From Peptoniphilus ovalis (GTDB lineage Bacteria > Bacillota > Clostridia > Tissierellales > Peptoniphilaceae), in assembly GCF_018919265.1 (NCBI RefSeq), contig NZ_JAHLQO010000005.1, positions 186,001 through 250,000 of the forward strand: DNA of 64,000 nucleotides. Reading direction: 5' to 3'. Shown one piece after another: positions 61,872 through 64,000 of the stretch. The notes under the pieces were generated by a model. It did no database searches. It was not told the DNA's origin and saw nothing but the letters and a program-made list of their open reading frames with translations. A program made the position numbers and the translations under genes. Positions within the stretch are counted from its first letter, which is position 1; the number at the start of each line of letters is the position of its first letter.

Positions 61872-62264
61872 TTATCTTTTTGAGAATTGTGGAGAACGTC
61901 TTGCTTTTTTAAGACCGTATTTCTTTCTTTCCTTCATTCTCGGATCTCTTGTCAAGTATCCTGCTTTTTTAAGATCAGCTCTATATTCTGGATCTACTTC
62001 TAGAAGTGCTCTAGCAACTGCGTGTCTAACTGCTCCAGCTTGTCCAGAGTATCCACCACCGATAACTTTAACAATTACATCAAATGATCCTAATGTTTCA
62101 GTAAGTTCTAGTGGTTCTTTAGCTACTGTTCTTAATGTTTCGTAATCGAAATATTCTTCTATATCTTTTCCGTTAACTGTGAATTTTCCATTGCCAGGTA
62201 GAAGTCTAACTTGAGCGATGGATTTTTTTCTTCTTCCAGTTCCTCTGTATTGTATTTTATCCAT
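61872..62264 (-). CDS. rpsI: 30S ribosomal protein S9
   Basis: This 130-residue S9 protein has [20 protein letters not shown] at the N-terminus, [20 protein letters not shown] and the basic C-terminus ending [12 protein letters not shown] place the start at ATG 62264 behind GGAGGTAAGA; upstream codons would overlap rplM. It follows rplM by 12 nt in the standard rplM-rpsI operon and ends at a terminator. Confidence 0.97.
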   Translation of the reverse strand: MDKIQYRGTGRRKKSIAQVRLLPGNGKFTVNGKDIEEYFDYETLRTVAKEPLELTETLGSFDVIVKVIGGGYSGQAGAVRHAVARALLEVDPEYRADLKKAGYLTRDPRMKERKKYGLKKARRSPQFSKR

Positions 62265-62276
62265 TCTTACCTCCAA

Positions 62277-62705
62277 TTAAAATTCATATACTTCTGGTCT
62301 TTGAGCTTCGTGTGGATGCTCATTTCCAGCATAAACCTTAAGCTTTTTAATCATCTTTCTGCCAAGTCTGCTCTTAGGAAGCATTCCTCTAACAGCTAGT
62401 TCGATGACTCTTTCTGGTCTCTTTTGAATCATTTCAGAGTATACAACTTCACGTCTTCCGCCTGGATATCCTGTGTGATAAGCGTGAATCTTTTGATTTA
62501 ACTTATTACCAGTTAATACAACTTTGTCTGCGTTTATTACAATTACGAAGTCGCCAGTGTCCACATGTGGTGTAAATATAGGTTTCTTCTTTCCTCTTAA
62601 GATGCTAGCAATTTCAGTTGCAAGTCTACCAAGTACCTTGCCTTCAGCATCTATGACATACCATTTTCTTTCTACTTCATTAGTTTTAGCCATGTAGCTT
62701 TTCAA
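62277..62705 (-). CDS. rplM: 50S ribosomal protein L13
   Basis: This 142-residue L13 starts at TTG 62705 after TAGGAGGAAAATTCA, giving [54 protein letters not shown] and [15 protein letters not shown] complete the family pattern. A promoter and a hairpin leader lie upstream, and rpsI follows 12 nt downstream. Using TTG for an essential, highly expressed gene matches the many TTG starts in this window. Confidence 0.96.
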   Translation of the reverse strand: MKSYMAKTNEVERKWYVIDAEGKVLGRLATEIASILRGKKKPIFTPHVDTGDFVIVINADKVVLTGNKLNQKIHAYHTGYPGGRREVVYSEMIQKRPERVIELAVRGMLPKSRLGRKMIKKLKVYAGNEHPHEAQRPEVYEF

Positions 62706-62724
62706 TGAATTTTCCTCCTAAATA

Positions 62725-62755
62725 GTTTAAAAAATTATTCCGGGGCTTTTTAAAC
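62725..62755 (-). promoter_or_regulatory. Leader hairpin upstream of rplM (possible L13 autoregulatory leader)
   Basis: GTTTAAAAA and TTTTTTAAAC pair around a GC-rich loop (GCCCCGGAATAA). It lies between the promoter and the Shine-Dalgarno. L13 leaders are known in Firmicutes; whether this is one is inferred from position. Confidence 0.5.
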
Positions 62756-62764
62756 ATGACCTAT

Positions 62765-62793
62765 ATTTTAGACTACTAAGCCCTTTTTGTCAA
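62765..62793 (-). promoter_or_regulatory. Promoter of rplM-rpsI
   Basis: On the minus strand TTGACA (62788-62793) and TAAAAT (62765-62770) are 17 bp apart. Confidence 0.8.
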
Positions 62794-62799
62794 CAGATT

Positions 62800-64000
62800 T
62801 TAGCCATTATTTTGAATAATTTCTCTCTCTTTTTCAATCATTGTATTTTCTAGAGGAGTTGGGAATTCTGAATCCTTCTTATATTTTTCTATTGACTTCT
62901 TAACTCTATTTACTGATGCTACTGTTCCTACTCCTGCTATACATCCGCCTGGGCATGCCATTCCTTCAAGTAGGTATCCATCAAGCTTTCCTGCTTTTGC
63001 AATCTTTAGCATCTTCATACATTCTGATAATGTGTGTGCTCCTTGGATGTGTATGTCTCTATCTGGTGCAATTTTTTCAGCTACTACTTTAACTGATTCT
63101 GCAACTCCACCAGCTATTGGGTAGCCACGTCCAAGTGCTGATCCATCTTCTTCGTTCTTTTCTACTTCAATTTCAGATGGCTCGATATTTTTAGCAACTA
63201 ACATTCCCATTAGTTCTTCAAATGTGATTACAAATTCTACATCTGATTTTACTTTAGTGTCAAGTGCTTCAAGTTTTTTCGAAGTACATGGTCCTATAAA
63301 GCAAATTACTGCTTCTGGGTCTCTCTCTTTGATATAGTTTGCAGTGTATCTCATAGGAGAGCCTGAGTCAGATACTTGTTCGAAAAATTCTGGGAACTTA
63401 TTTCTAATCATAAGTGTCCATGAGAAACAACAGCTTGTTCCCATAAATGGTATTTCCTCTGGAACTCTTTCTAAGTATTCTTTTGCTTCGTGAAGTGTTG
63501 TAAGGTCTGCTCCAAGTGCAACTTCTATTACATCTTCAAATCCAAGTTGTTTTATAGCTTCTATTATTTGGTCTGGGCTTGTCTTAGCACCGAATTGTCC
63601 AATGTATGATGGTGCAATTGCTCCGTAGACTCTTTTTCCTGCTTTTATTGCTTTTATAAGTTGGAAAATTTGTGTCTTATCAGAAATTGCTCCAAAAGGA
63701 CATTCTGCAATACATCTTCCGCAAGCTACACATGCATCTTGGTCGATTTCTGCTCTTCCGAATTCGTCTGATTTTATTGCATCTACTCCACATGCTGCAG
63801 CACAAGGTCTGTCGTATTGTACAATTGCATTATATGGACAAGCATCAGCACATCTTCCACATTTTACGCATTTTTCTGTGTCAATAATAGTGCCATTTCT
63901 CCCCATAGAAATTGCATTTACTGGACACACGTTAATACATGGATGTGCAAGACATTTTCTACAATTATTAGTTGTATAATATGCCTTTGTTGGGCATGCT
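62800..64000 (-). CDS. [FeFe]-hydrogenase-type ferredoxin protein (N-terminus beyond window)
   Basis: This protein reads open to the right edge. After a Cys-rich start (CRKCLAHPCINVCPVNAI), further 4Fe-4S motifs follow: KCVKCGRCADACPYNAI, CAAACGVDAI and CVACGRCIAECPFGAI. The H-cluster domain then has the three ligating motifs TSCCFSW, GPCTSKK and EGMACPGGC. These Cys positions match [FeFe]-hydrogenases of the group often found as single proteins in Clostridia. H2 evolution fits the fermentative thl-crt-hbd setting. The missing N-terminus prevents exact grouping. Confidence 0.85.
   Translation of the reverse strand, partial: ACPTKAYYTTNNCRKCLAHPCINVCPVNAISMGRNGTIIDTEKCVKCGRCADACPYNAIVQYDRPCAAACGVDAIKSDEFGRAEIDQDACVACGRCIAECPFGAISDKTQIFQLIKAIKAGKRVYGAIAPSYIGQFGAKTSPDQIIEAIKQLGFEDVIEVALGADLTTLHEAKEYLERVPEEIPFMGTSCCFSWTLMIRNKFPEFFEQVSDSGSPMRYTANYIKERDPEAVICFIGPCTSKKLEALDTKVKSDVEFVITFEELMGMLVAKNIEPSEIEVEKNEEDGSALGRGYPIAGGVAESVKVVAEKIAPDRDIHIQGAHTLSECMKMLKIAKAGKLDGYLLEGMACPGGCIAGVGTVASVNRVKKSIEKYKKDSEFPTPLENTMIEKEREIIQNNG

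Overview
The window is AT-rich, low-GC Gram-positive DNA. Three features suggest an anaerobic member of the Firmicutes. There is a thl-crt-hbd set for C4 acyl-CoA chemistry, an [FeFe]-hydrogenase-type protein at the right edge, and an SLH-type S-layer protein. Gene content and style (ctc/L25, DUF951, DUF1858, YvrJ/DUF1659/DUF2922, AcpS-NnrD fusion, many TTG starts) fit the Peptoniphilaceae/Tissierellia best. That placement is an inference from family content; no 16S gene is present.

Layout. 0-14 kb is mostly conventional housekeeping DNA: mnmA (partial), rplY, a GntR/ABC cassette, thl-crt-hbd, the operon tsaC2-rpiB-upp-tagO-wecB, an M20 amidohydrolase and an LtaS-like sulfatase. 14-27 kb holds the first repeat block (14.5-15.1 kb), a LysR regulator, HtrA, a class V aminotransferase, an FMN riboswitch with ribU, an L,D-transpeptidase, tRNA-Leu(UAG), a RelBE-type toxin-antitoxin pair, an LDH-family enzyme, apt, an NhaC-type antiporter and a FocA-type channel. 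27-38 kb holds DUF951-mscS-DUF5711, an EamA transporter, tagA-tkt, an orphan mazF, acpS-nnrD, a T-box with tyrS, and pepD. 38-52 kb alternates single genes (a racemase, a polysaccharide deacetylase, envelope proteins, an AEC transporter, SAM riboswitch-metK, glsA, a split AGCS symporter, an amidase) with dense palindromic repeat blocks. 52-59.6 kb holds a sigma factor, a large S-layer protein with a structured leader, a REP-associated tyrosine transposase (RAYT) embedded in nested inverted repeats, and a YvrJ-DUF2922-DUF1659 cluster. 59.7-64 kb holds an HD protein, a PF06541 membrane protein, a last repeat block, rplM-rpsI and the hydrogenase-type protein.

The most unusual content is the repeat system. 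An intact RAYT (57427-57993) sits between arrays of nested palindromes built on GGGCTGTCCC / GGGACAGCCC. Dispersed relatives occur in at least eight other intergenic regions. Two further properties stand out. (1) The GGGACTG|TCCC core is repeatedly found with an 18-bp cassette inside it; one near-identical duplicated pair (61.01 and 61.43 kb) differs mainly by that cassette. (2) A second repeat type, edged by TTTAATGGTAG, carries three stem-loops whose arms differ between copies but stay complementary. That is the pattern expected of selection for structure. Three of these repeats begin exactly at the U-tract of a gene's transcription terminator. RAYT-driven spread of both repeat types is my inference. 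The palindromes, the duplications and the compensatory stems are directly visible.

Other points of interest are a tyrosine T-box with a very short stem I, an anti-Shine-Dalgarno leader on the S-layer gene, an AGCS symporter cut by one in-frame TAA, an AcpS-NnrD fusion, a MazF without MazE, and a ~190-bp imperfect palindrome at 17.7 kb. Most dispersed repeat blocks lie between convergent genes or downstream of terminators; none lies inside a recognised gene.
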